A DNA stretch of 64,000 nt. It comes from Polytrichum commune. Taxonomy: Eukaryota > Streptophyta > Polytrichopsida > Polytrichales > Polytrichaceae. Positions 12,309-22,908 of the stretch are shown piece after piece (the first letter of the stretch is position 1; each line of letters opens with the position of its first letter). The stretch is taken from contig OX485804.1 of NCBI GenBank assembly GCA_950295325.1, positions 44,628,429 to 44,692,428 on the forward strand. Direction: 5' to 3'. The translations under genes and the position numbers were made by a program. Below the pieces are notes generated by a model. That model had not been told where the DNA came from. It saw nothing but the letters and a program-made list of their open reading frames with translations, and ran no database searches.

Positions 12309-12946
12309 ATCTCCCGCTTAAGTGCGCACTTTGAACCGGAGCCGTTGGTGCACCCTTAGTTGGTAGGTGCGTACTTTACTCATATTGCTTTCTAGACCCT
12401 TTGATTTGATGAATCGCAACAGGAAACGGATGAAACATGAGGCACCCCGCTTGATTGTAGCCCAACAATGTGAAATCGTTGCAAAGCTGAGCAAACCGAA
12501 TGCGCCAAGCAAGTGGGCACCTAGACAGGAGTACGAAGTCAGTGAAGGTGCCATCCGGAAAGCCTCGGACAACCGGGAGAACACACTGCAATGAAATCCA
12601 GCCTATTGAGGCATTTGCTGAATCCGAAAGTGCTACCGACTTCCAAGGCTTCGAAACTCTACACAACAATGTCCTCGATATCGACGACCAATTGCTTAAT
12701 TTGCTCCGATGTTCAAACGAGAGCTGAACAAACGCATGATGAACCGCGACGACCGTAATTCAACGAAACGTTACCAAACTAACATTGAAATACAACCGTA
12801 AAAAAAAATCATGCGTTCGTTGCAAACGACTCTGCATGACACGTTCAAACACAAAAGCACGAACCCTATTTTTTTTGTCAAAAAAATTGCGCACTATACT
12901 TAACCGGGACGCGCACTTAAAACGGGTGCATACTTTAGCAGGAGAT
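12309..12946 (+). mobile_element. Pogo/Tigger-type DNA transposon, internally deleted, keeps N-terminal half-domain
   Basis: Both ends share the inverted motif ATCTCCYGCTWAAGTRYGCAC (left end at 12309, right end at 12946). Inside, the frame from ATG 12409 to 12594 reads RLIVAQQCEIVAKLSKPNAP, then EYEVSEGAIRKASDNRE. That is the CENP-B/pogo N-terminal helix-turn-helix. Nothing resembling the DDE catalytic core is present, so at about 640 bp it is a deletion derivative. Later frames (12500-12727) look like decayed coding sequence. It has inserted into a family-E1 element (11968-13018), whose halves flank it. Confidence 0.75.
12409..12594 (+). pseudogene. CENP-B-type HTH fragment of a pogo/Tigger transposase
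   Basis: This short frame (61 codons plus stop) encodes the DNA-binding end only. Visible features are a basic N-terminus (NRNRKRMKHEAPR), a first helix (VAQQCEIVAKL) and a second helix-turn-helix unit (EYEVSEGAIRKASDNRE). Intact transposases run to 400-500 residues with a DDE catalytic domain that is absent here. It could be a relic, or a small DNA-binding repressor if expressed; the sequence gives no sign of expression. Confidence 0.6.
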
Positions 12947-13572
12947 TACTGTAATTGGTATGGAGCTAGCTAGAGAACATGAAAAAACGAACCAAATTAT
13001 AACACCCACAATACCTTAAAACGGGGTCATGTGGCAGCGTTGACCGCAACCGTGTGAAATGTGGGAAAGAAAGTCGCACGGTTTTCCAGTATTAAGTGTC
13101 ATGAATTATAAAGCAAAAATAATCATCGACACTTGCCGCAGCAGAGGCATCTGAAAGGGATGATTCCCAGGGAATCTAAGCACCTGGCCAGCACCTCGCT
13201 AATTCCTCGCTCTGCCTCGCCTGCCTCGCCTCGCCTCGCCGTGCCGTTCCTTTGCTGGCTTTCTCAATTCACCTGGCTTTCGTGTTGCTTGCTTGCTTTC
13301 TTGCTTGCGTTTGCCCACCATAAGTACTCCACCCCTCCGCCATTTGCTGCTGCCAGCTTCCGCTTGGACACACACGCATGCGCGCACGCGCACTCTCTCA
13401 TTGGAATCACAATCATCACAGCAGTTACTTACCTCATTACTGCTAAGCATCGTATGACCTTAGTGTGTCTCCGCTGACCATCTCCCAATCTTCTCGCAAG
13501 TCTCCACGCGCTCCAGGTTTTGAGCAAGTTTTCTGGGTTGGTGGTGTGGTTTTGTGGAGTTAGTGAGGGTGT

Positions 13573-13624
13573 AAGAAGGAGAAGGAGAAGGAGAAGGAGA
13601 AGGAGAAGGAGAAGGAGAAGGAGA
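13573..13624 (+). repeat. (AAGGAG)n microsatellite upstream of SPX
   Basis: Eight uninterrupted hexamers about 0.9 kb before the SPX start. GA/CT-rich repeats are frequent in plant leaders and core promoters. Confidence 0.9.
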
Positions 13625-13811
13625 GCGAGGGTTTGTGTGACGAGTTAGGAGTTTTGCATTCGTGTGGTGTGATACAAGGAATCGGGTTGGAATGTGGTTT
13701 GAGAGTTTTGTGTTTTTTGTATTTTTTTTGGCTTTCTAAGGCGGGCGAGGGAGGGAGGGAGTGAGTTATTTGGTGCGAGTTGCGGTTCGTCGTAGGTTGA
13801 GGTGGTTGTTG

Positions 13812-13843
13812 TTGTTGTTGTGGTGGTGGTGGTGGTGGTGGTT
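13812..13843 (+). repeat. (GTT)n(GTG)n tract upstream of SPX
   Basis: A run of TTG and then GTG triplets. It makes the open frame 13761-14171 look longer than chance but gives only repeats of Leu and Trp. Confidence 0.8.
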
Positions 13844-14520
13844 GGGGAGTGTTAGGGTGAGGTTGGGGGTTGCGGTGTGGATTAAGGTTTGGATTGTCGT
13901 AGCCGATGTTAACTACGAATTTGGTGGTGGAAGTGAATTGAGTCGAAGGGGGCGGGGGAGGATTTGTTTGGGTGTGTGTTGGCAGCGTGGTTTGAAAGCG
14001 GGAGGTGGAGGCGATCGGTGCTGGGTAGGACCGTTGAATTTATTGAATTTTTCTAATGTGGTAGGGGGTGAGTTATTTATCCTCGGAGCATCGGGGGTGA
14101 GTAGGAGGCGGGGTTTGGGCACACGTGATCCTTTTTCCAAGATTCTGTTTGGGCGTAAGTTAGCGTGGTGAAGGATGTGGGCGTCAAAATCGAGCTTTGA
14201 GTTCAACGGGCGGACGCAGTGCACGCTGCGAATGCAAGTGAAGTCCCATTCCTCACGGGCGCCACGAAAGGAGCGTTGACTCCAGGGCTTTTGTTTGTTA
14301 GATTTGTTCGATTGTCAATTAGTTTCATCGAACCATCAATCTCGCTGCGCTCTCTCTCTTCCTCCCTTCGGAAAGTCAATCTTCAAATTTTTTCCCTCAC
14401 TCACTTATGGGTTACAGCAGCCTAGATCTAATTACAAGAGCAAGTGTAAAGTAAAGCAAGCAAAAACAAGCAACAACATCCTGCCTCCTCTCGTTATCCT
14501 TACATTTCAAAAGCAGCAAG

Positions 14521-16266
14521 ATGAAGTTCGGGAAGAGGCTGCAAAGCCAAATCGAGGAGACGATGCCGGAGTGGAGAGACAAATTCCTATGTTACAAGCA
14601 GCTGAAAAAGCGTCTGAAACTCATGTCTGCCCCTGCTTGTTTCACTGAGGCAGCTTTCGACACCATCGCTACTAGCCCGCCATGGGGTGGTGGTGGGGTG
14701 GCATACCACACACGCTCTTCTTGTGTGCTTCATGAAGTTGATCAACAGCTTCGCAGCAATGCCTTTACTACCACCACGCACACTTATGTGGGTGGCGGCC
14801 AAACCGTGTCCATGGTGAGCGACTCTCTTTTGGAGACAGCTCATCATCATCATCATCATCATCGTCATCATCCCATAAGACATGTTGGTGGGGCAGAAAC
14901 TGAGTATCTCTCGTCCTCCGAGTTGGATTTCGTGGGCTTACTTAACAAAGAGCTCAACAAATTCAATCACTTCTTTATTGAAAAAGAAGAGGAGTATGTC
15001 ATCCGCCTGCAGGTATGCATTTGATACGAGTGACTATATCCATCCTTCCCGTAGTCATAGATCCAGTCATACTAAGGTATGTTTGAAATTCCTAGTAGTT
15101 GCAATTACGAAAAGATCTTATCAAATTATACTTAGTGCAGACATACATGCAGATTTGGTCATCCAACCTGATGTAAGGGACTTCACGCTGTTTTGATCCT
15201 GGTACCTAAATTTTCGTGTCTTCGACATGCATCACATGTCACATGCTTCGCAAAAATGCCAGGTGTTTCCAGTAATCCTCCAATTGACATTTGAATGTGC
15301 GGTAACTTAAAAGCATGGGATCCATATGTGGGCCTCATCAATGATGTGTTCAATGGTGTGGATCCATATGGTTCGATGTGTTCAGGAGTTGAAGGACAGA
15401 ATTGTGAGGGTTAAAAAGGAACGAAGACTCAATGGCGGCCGGTCTTCCAAGAACGGTGGGAAGGATGATCTGCTCAAGATATATAAGGACATTGTCACAT
15501 TTCATGGCGAGATGGTTCTCCTGGAAAATTACAGCTCACTCAATTATACAGGTAAATGTTGGTTTTCAACTTTCGTCTACGAGTACAGATGATTCTGATT
15601 ATGCCAGTTTGGAATCTGGAAACAATGCAATAATTTAACTTTGAGCATCTCTGTAGCATGCCATGTCGAGGAATCGGTAATAGTGATGATCTGCATCGAC
15701 ATCACATCACATCCCATCTCATCACATAGCTGGACCACTCTAATTTAAATCTCGTAGCGGAATTGGCCTTGCTAACCCTTCCACGCCCTAACATAACATA
15801 ATTTACGGTTGTGTGCACAGGTCTGGTGAAGATTTTGAAAAAACACGACAAACGTACAGGCGCAGTACTTCGCTTGCCTTTTATTCAGAGCGTGCTGTTG
15901 CAACCGTTTTTTACAACCGAGTTACTCTCGAAACTGGTGCGCGAGTGTGAGAACAACTTGCACTCCCTTTTCCCGGTTTCCCCAATAGAATCCATCTGTA
16001 CAGAGTTCGGTGAGGAGTCCAGTGAATTTGCTTCCCTTGCGGACGAATACACCCGCAACGAACAGGAACCTTCTTTCATTCCTGGGGAAGCTGTGGAGAC
16101 GATCTATAGGAGCACGGTTGTGGCATTGAGGACTATACGTGAGATTCGCCACAGCTCAACGCGGAGCATGTTTTCTCTTCCACCGATCAACCGATTCGAT
16201 TGTGATGAAAAGTATGGGGTTGTGATTGATGAAATGGCAATCACTCCAGTTGCTGTGACCCAATAG
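14521..16266 (+). CDS. SPX: SPX domain protein (inositol-pyrophosphate phosphate sensor), 3 exons
   Basis: Exons are 14521-15012, 15386-15551 and 15821-16266; phases match (0, then 1) and the product is 367 residues. The N-terminus [20 protein letters not shown] followed by YKQLKKRLK is the first SPX helix pair. After an insert come [19 protein letters not shown] (about 141-159) and [11 protein letters not shown] (about 223-233), the lysine-rich helix that binds inositol pyrophosphates in this family. Stand-alone plant SPX proteins bind PHR transcription factors when phosphate is sufficient and keep them off DNA. The protein ends soon after the SPX domain, with no EXS, MFS or RING domain, so it is the SPX-only class. 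It is longer than the usual 250-300 residues because residues 37-130 form a low-complexity insert with a histidine tract near 108-117. The ATG sits in good context and no upstream ATG is in frame. I saw no P1BS site (GNATATNC) in the 1.5 kb upstream. The family call is very secure; orthology to a particular SPX1-4 is not. Confidence 0.93.
15013..15385 (+). other. SPX intron 1
   Basis: GTATGC donor and TTCAG acceptor; no repeat or second gene seen inside. Confidence 0.85.
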
Positions 16267-17595
16267 AGTACACAGCTAATATAGTAGTGACAACAGACCT
16301 ATGACAGGCAGGTAGGCAGGCTAAAACCAACCACAACAACAACTTGACATTGCACATGGGCTGAATCAATCAGGGCTTGTGGGTTTAGGGTTTGTACAGG
16401 TCTCGAGTGTGTGACAGTGCTAGCAAGCATTTTCCAGTTTCACAATGATAGTTTCAAACTAACTACTGTTTTTGATTCCCAGATCTCGTACTGAATTCCC
16501 CTCACCTCAGTATGTAACTAGATCTGGGATGAAGCATGACTGACATTTGTGTGCTGCTGTGTTCTTACCATTTGAAGGTCAACCGGCTGCTTTGTACAGA
16601 GCCGCCATGTGGCTTTGGAATTGAATGAAACTTCCCCCATTTCCGAGGTGGTGTATGACATCTCTCTACTTTTCCCTCACTCCATTATTCGAATTTTCTA
16701 TTGATTGGTTGCAGTCTCTTCTTTTTGTCATCATTATTTGACTTGCGCACTCTCTCCCTCCCTTCCCCCATGACTCTTTTGTTTCCACCCTCAACTTCTT
16801 CCTGTGATGAACAGGAAAAAAGTTTGCTTACCCTGTTTCCAACGTGTGTGTCTGTCTTGTTGAATTCTGTTTTCCAACCTTTTTGTACTTCCGCTGCGGC
16901 AACTGGATATATCACAGAAGATGTTTCTTCAAATCTTCCTCAAACTCTGGGAACTTGGGATGAGCAGTCAATCTTCCTTGGATATGCCTTGGGATCTTTA
17001 TCGTACCTGTGCTTTTTCATACGTTCCGAATGCTCCACACAATCCGATGAGACTCGGAATTATTAGCCCATCATCAAAAACTTTTGGTCTCCCATCCAAT
17101 GTGCATGTTTGCACAATCTATGTATTGTATGTCACATAAAAACTATCTACATTACTAGGCCTGTTGGCTTTTCTTTAATCTCCTGGTCAGTCATAGGTCC
17201 CTGTGCACATCGGATGCTGGTCCACATGAGGCAGTAAGGGCAGATTAAGTCTTGGATAGGGTCACAGGCATTCGGATTGGCGATCTCGATAGATTGTCAC
17301 TAGTTTTGTAGTGCAGCTCCTCGAGTCGCTACTAAGGCATGCGAATTTATTAACATGAAGATATTTGTGAACATTGTTTTGATAGTGTGTGATGTGGGGT
17401 CGAGTTTCAATTAGGTCATGTGTCGGGGGTTGTAGTGTTCATGAAATTCGTTAAATATGTTCTGACATCTGAAGAGAATATGCTGTCAATGATGCAATTC
17501 TACTCCTATTGGCATGACCTTGGTCAACTTCTGTCAACTGCAACCCGGGAGGAATCAACATCCTAGATGCTTGTACTCGGTGTAGAAATAGAGTT
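16267..17595 (+). other. 3' flank of SPX
   Basis: It probably holds the SPX 3' UTR. The open frame 16701-17066 is Ser/Leu-rich with no recognisable motif and is more likely untranslated. No known repeat family was seen before the satellite array starts. Confidence 0.5.
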
Positions 17596-17599
17596 TGTT

Positions 17600-20440
17600 G
17601 CAACTGCACTTTTGGTCACTTAAAAACTTCCCAAATACAAGGTTGTCTAGTAACTTGCAACATTGGTCTAAAAATAGCTTGTCGGATGTTTCCCATGAAG
17701 GAAATGTCGAAATGAATTGTGGGTTGTGTTTGTACCAAGTTGAAACATGTCAAATCAGTTACAACTCTACCATTCCTTTTTATTTTGGTCAGCATGACAT
17801 CACTTAACGTTGGTCAACATCATGACTCATTTTCAACCTAAAAATACTTGGAATATTCTCACTGTCTGCACAACTTGAGATCAAGTTGACATTGTCTATT
17901 TTGTCACTATGTTGCATTATATTCTTGGCATTTTTGTGCCAGAGCTCATGGCCCACCCAACTTCCCAATTTTTTTGGATAATGTTATGATTGTAACTTTG
18001 GTCTAAAAATAGCTTGTCGGATGTTTACCATGCAGGGGGTGTTGAAACAAATTATGGGTTATGTTTGTACCAAATTGAAACATGTCAAATCAGTTACAAT
18101 TCTATTATTCTATTTATTTTGGTCAGCATGACACCAAGTAACATTAATCAACACCAATGCTCATTTTCAACCTAAAAATCCTCAGAATATCCTTACCGTC
18201 CGCACAGCTTGAGATCGAGCCCACATTGTCTATTTTGTCATTATGTTGCATTATATTCTTGGCATTTTTGTGCCAGGGCTCATGGCCCACCCAACTTTCC
18301 AACTATGTTGGATAATGTTATAACTATATCGCTGGTCTAAAAATAGCTTGTCGGATGTTTCCCATAGAGGAAACGATGAAAACGAATTGTGGGTTATGTT
18401 TGTACCAAATTGAAACATGTCAAATTAGTTACAACTCTACCATTCCTTTTTATTTTGGTCAGCATTACATCACTTAACATTAGTCAACATCATGACTCAT
18501 TTTCAACCTAAAAATACTTGGAATATTCTCACTGTCTGCACAACTTGAGATCAAGTTGACATTGTCTATTTTGTCACTATGTTGCATTATATTCTTGGCA
18601 TTTTTGTGCCAGAGCTCATGGCCCACCCAACTTCCCAATTTTTTTGGATAATGTTATAATTGTAACTTTGGTCTAAAAATAGATTGTCGGATGTTTACCA
18701 TGCAGGGGGTGTTGAAACAAATTATGGGTTATGTTTGTACCAAATTGAAACATGTCAAATCAGTTACAATTCTATTATTCTATTTATTTTGGTCAGCATG
18801 ACATCAAGTAACATTAGTCAACACCAATGCTCATTTTCAACCTAAAAATCCTTAGAATATCCTTACCGTCCGCACAGCTTGAGATCAAGCCCACATTGTC
18901 TATTTTGTCAGTATGTTGGAATATATTCTTGGCATTTTTGTGCCAGGGCTCATGGCCCACCCAACTTCCCAACTATGTTGGATAATGTTATAACTATATC
19001 GCTGGTCTAAAAATAGCTTGTTGGATGTTTCCCATAGAGGAAACGATGAAAACGAATTGTGGGTTATGTTTGTACCAAATTGAAACATGTCAAATCAGTT
19101 ACAACTCCACCATTCCTTTTTATTTGGTCAGCATGACATCACTTAACATTAGTCAACATCATGACTCATTTTCAACCTAAAAATACTTGGGAATATTCTC
19201 ACCGTCTACACAACTTGAGATCAAGCTGACATTGTCTATTTTGTCACTATGCTGCATTATATTCTTGGCATTTTTGTGCCAGGGCTCATGGCCCACCCAA
19301 CTTCCCGACTATGTTGGATAATGTTATAACTATATCAATGGTCTAAAAATAGCTTGTCGGATGTTTCCCTATGAAGGAAATGTTGAAATGAATTATGGGT
19401 TATGTTTGTACCAAATTGAAAACACATCAAATCAATTACAATTCTATTATTCTATTTATTTTGGTCAGCATGACATCACGTGACATTAGTCAACACCAAT
19501 GCTCATTTTCAACCTAAAAATCCTTACTGTCCGCACAGCTTGAGATCAAGCCCACATTGTCTATTTTGCCATTATTCTTGGCATTTTTTCGCTAGGGCTC
19601 ATGGCCCACCCAACTTCCCAACTTTGTTGGATAATGATATAATTGTAATTGTGGTCTAAAAATAGCTTTGTTGGATGTTTACCATGCAGGGGACGTTGAA
19701 ACAAATTATGGGTTATGTTTGTGCCAAATTGAAACATGTCAAATCGATTACAACTCAATTATTTTATTTATTTTGGTCAGCATGACATCACTTAACATTA
19801 CTCAACACCATGGCTCAATTTCAACCTAAAGAAACTCACAAATTTCTTACCATGTGCATAGCTTGAGATCAAGCTGACATCCTCTATTTTTTCATTATGT
19901 TGCATTATATTCTTGGCATTTTTGCACTAAGGCTCATGGCCCACCCAACTCCCCAACTCTCTTGGATAATGTTTTAACTGTATCATTGGTCTAAAAGTAG
20001 CTTGTCATATGTTTCTCATGAAGGGAACATTGAAACAAATTGTGGGTTAGGTTTGTAACAAATTGAAAACACATTGAATAAGTGACAACTCAATTATTCT
20101 GTTTATTTTGGTAAGCATGACATCACTTAACAATAATGAGCATCATGGCTCACTTCCAACCAAAAAATACTCAAAATTTTCTTACCCTCCACATAGCTTT
20201 GACATTTTTTTTTCATTGTATTGCATAATATGCTCGCCATTTTTGTGGCAAGTTTATGGCCCCACCCAAATCCCCAGCTATGCAAATTTTCTTCCAAAGG
20301 ACATGAAGCTTATGTTGGGGTTGTTCATTACAAAAGTTTTCATCATAAATGTAGGATAGTTGTCATCCAAATTTTTGGACATAATTTTTTCCTTTTTGAA
20401 AATTTGTTAATAGTTAGCTCAAATCTTCTCTGTAAACTTT
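17600..20440 (+). repeat. Satellite array: about eight ~335-bp units in an alternating A/B pattern
   Basis: The landmark GGTCTAAAAATAGCTTGTCG recurs near 17665, 18000, 18334, 18670, 19003, 19338, 19652 and 19988. Units 1, 3 and 5 share ACTTGGAATATTCTCAC with an AACTTGAGATCAAG variant, while units 2, 4 and 6 share CCTTACCGTCCGCACAGC-type sequence. The real repeat is therefore a dimer of about 670 bp. Unit 6 is about 20 bp short, and units 7-8 have decayed toward the right edge. Open frames inside it are short and not conserved between units. Confidence 0.93.
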
Positions 20441-20814
20441 GATTTAGTAATAAAACGCTGAAACTAGTGAATCTTAAATGAAATGGAGGATTTGTGAGCT
20501 ATGGGGTTTAATGTTTTTGACTATCAGCAAGAGATAACTCTAGTCCCATCGTTTGTAGAATACTTGTCAGCAGTGGCTTACCCTGTCTAAGGTTGAGGGT
20601 TTACTACCTACCTAGGAGGTAACCTTAACAACATCCATGACTTATCATGTAGCATAAAATCTTCCATGTCATGTTTTGGAATTATCACCTAGTGATTAGA
20701 AGATCATTTTCGTAAGTTGATGGTGAATAGCAAGCCACACTAAATCAAATGTATAATATATATATATATAGTATATGTCTTGAACACATTGGCCATCACA
20801 AATATGGGCCTGCA

Positions 20815-21335
20815 CAACTTGAGTGCCACTTTACACACAAGCCAAGAGCTGTGACCATGAACTTGTGAGCTCAAAAGAAAGCGTCCAAAGGCCGTCCCAA
20901 GACACCTCCAAAACCACGTGGTGTGGTGACGGACCCTCAAGTGTAGTGTGAAGTCAAATGCGACCGGGCCCTCAACCAAATGCTATTTCAATGTATTTCT
21001 ATTCATGTGGGGTCTGCACACATGCTAAAATAGAATAAACCAACGGTTGTGAGTGTTTGGAGTGCTATGGTCTCCCGGTTTTGTGTTAGGCCTACCTCCA
21101 AGAGGTGGTTTTTGAAAATAGTGCAAGTGACCATGAAACATGATCCATTCAATGCCATGTAGGAGTCCATGTAGACTTTACATCCATCTTGCATTCACAT
21201 ACTCCGTTGATCCCTCCAACATAGTGTGATGCGAAGTTGGACCGGCTCCGCCTTTTCCACCAATGAGAGTGCTTGTAGTGCAATGGTCACGGGCCTTCAG
21301 TCTCATGTGCGAAGTGGCCCCGAGTGGGACAAAAG
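20815..21335. mobile_element. Family A MITE, near full length
   Basis: The left end GTGCCACTTTACACACAAGC and the right end (inverse of GGGGCCACTTCGCACATGAG) are inverted copies, each followed by a GTGACCAT block. The internal part holds AAAATAGAATAAACCAACGG and GTGACCATGAAACATG. It is about 520 bp and non-coding. Confidence 0.75.
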
Positions 21336-21457
21336 AGTGAGGCAAGTAATCACTTAAAATGTCATTGAAATTCAAAAACAACTGTGAATACTTGGGACCT
21401 ACCGTGCTTTTAATCCCAAGATGTTGTCCTCATTAGAAGCCTTCGAAAGTGGTGTCT

Positions 21458-21895
21458 CCGGGGAGATTTTTGGGCATAATCGGTCAAGATCCTAGTGTTT
21501 CCAAATCCAACCCGTCACATGTTGTGATCTTTCGGTTGTTCTTTATTGAAATTGAGGTATATTCCATAGATTCTTCTAAAAAGAATCAACGATTTTAAAG
21601 AAGTTTTGAACTTTAACGAGTTATTTCTTAATAACCAATTCATCTGTAACTAGCGGCCGGTTCTCCCCATTCATTGTTTGAAACAACGATCGGGGAGATT
21701 TTTGGGCATAATCAGTTGAGATCCTAGTGTTTGCAAGTCCAACCAGTTACATGTTAACATCCTCTAGTTTTCCTTTTTTTAAATCAGGATATATTCTATA
21801 AATTCCTCTAAAATGATCAGTAATTTCCTTGCAATCTTGAACTTCAACCAGTTATTTCTCAAACTCAACTGCTTCATCGGTTCTCCCGCATCATA
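21458..21895. repeat. Two tandem CCGGTT-family (family B) elements
   Basis: Copy 1 runs from CGGGGAGATTTTTGGGCATA (about 21458) to GGTTCTCCCC (about 21668). Copy 2 runs from CGGGGAGATTTTTGGGCATA (about 21691) to GGTTCTCCCG (about 21890). The spacer is about 22 bases. These show the element borders free of the longer leader seen in the 9464-11855 array. Confidence 0.8.
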
Positions 21896-22052
21896 GGACT
21901 GAAAGTGTCTTTGCCAAACTAGAAGTGGAAGTCAAAATGAAGGGAGGAGGCAAGTTCCCTCTATGGGACAAATGGTATTGTTTTAAACTTTTGGTTTGAA
22001 AATTGGTAGGTAGGGCGACTTGACCACATCTCTAGGCCGGTTAGTGGGGGTG

Positions 22053-22345
22053 TACACTAAATAGTCCTATTAGTGTGGGCCATAGTAATTCTAAGAAGTT
22101 TCTCTTGTGTAGGAAGTTGATGTGGGTGGCTATTATAGTTTAAGCTACATTTGTCTTTGGATTATGTTATTATGAAACTCTTGTTCTTATGGTCGGAAGT
22201 CGTCATGAAGGTTTAGGGTGAAGACACGGAGCTTGGGCTCACGTTATTTCCATCATGTTTCCACCCTAAGCAGACAATCAAAGTGCCTTGAACTAGTTAT
22301 TTCCATGTTAAGTTTTCGCCCACACTAATAAGACTATTTAGTGTA
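22053..22345. mobile_element. Family C MITE with 28-bp inverted ends (27/28 match)
   Basis: The left arm at 22053-22080 begins TACACTAAATAGTCC and runs to GTGTGGGC. The right arm at 22318-22345 is its inverse with one mismatch. At about 293 bp it is a compact, well-preserved MITE. Non-coding. Confidence 0.85.
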
Positions 22346-22636
22346 GTTGAGATGTGTATGCATAGATAGAAGGTCTACCTATGTTGTGGTTCCATTATTA
22401 GTAGTTGATTCATTAGCATTGGTACCCCTCTTCCAGCCAAATAATTTAAGAAAAGAAAAAGAACAAGAAATCAACAAGGGATCCATGTTATGACAAAAAT
22501 GATGGATTTCTGAGCCACGTGCTGGTTCAAGTGTAAACTTGTGATTGCACAAGTGCAAAAGAAAAAAGTCTCCTTGAACCTAAAATTGCTCTCTTGTATG
22601 TGTACACACAATCACCTTGCATCTCAAGTATCTTAG

Positions 22637-22908
22637 GGCCGGTTCACATGGGGTCGCATATCCCGACACGGATGCAAAGTCCCAACTTCCGAGCCCTCAA
22701 GAAACCATTAAAGTATGGTTATGTTCATTGAAGTCAAATCTTGATTTTTTTTTGCAAAAGAATCTTGGGACTTGTGTTGAGAGTTGAGTCTAGCTTTTTG
22801 CTCAATCCAACTCTCAACACAAGTCCTGGGCCTCACCTTTCAAAGTGTTGCCATGTAGGCATCCATGTCATACTTGACTCTTAGGACTTGGGACCCCATG
22901 TGAAGTGG
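22637..22908. mobile_element. Small inverted-repeat element with CACATGGGGTC ends and a central hairpin
   Basis: GGTTCACATGGGGTC at the left and the inverse of CCACTTCACATGGGGTC at the right. In the middle GGACTTGTGTTGAGAGTTG and CAACTCTCAACACAAGTCC form a perfect 19-bp stem with a loop of about 20 bases. Confidence 0.6.

Larger units (their letters stand above)
11968..13018 (+). mobile_element. Family E1 element split by the pogo derivative
   Basis: The left half (11968-12308) has TAAAGTAGATGG, CATCATAAAGACACATG, GCACTTCCGAGACC and CCCGATTTTCAATCC. The right half (12947-13018) has GAGAACATGAAAAAACG and ACACCCACAATACCTTA. The pogo derivative 12309-12946 lies between. Confidence 0.75.

Noticed and set aside
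13761-14171. 136-codon plus-strand open frame upstream of SPX
   Set aside because: It starts at TTG and owes its length to GTT/GTG triplets; Leu- and Trp-runs with no motif. More likely leader or promoter DNA.
16701-17066. 121-codon open frame after SPX
   Set aside because: Low-complexity Ser/Leu composition, no domain, lies in the expected 3' UTR region.
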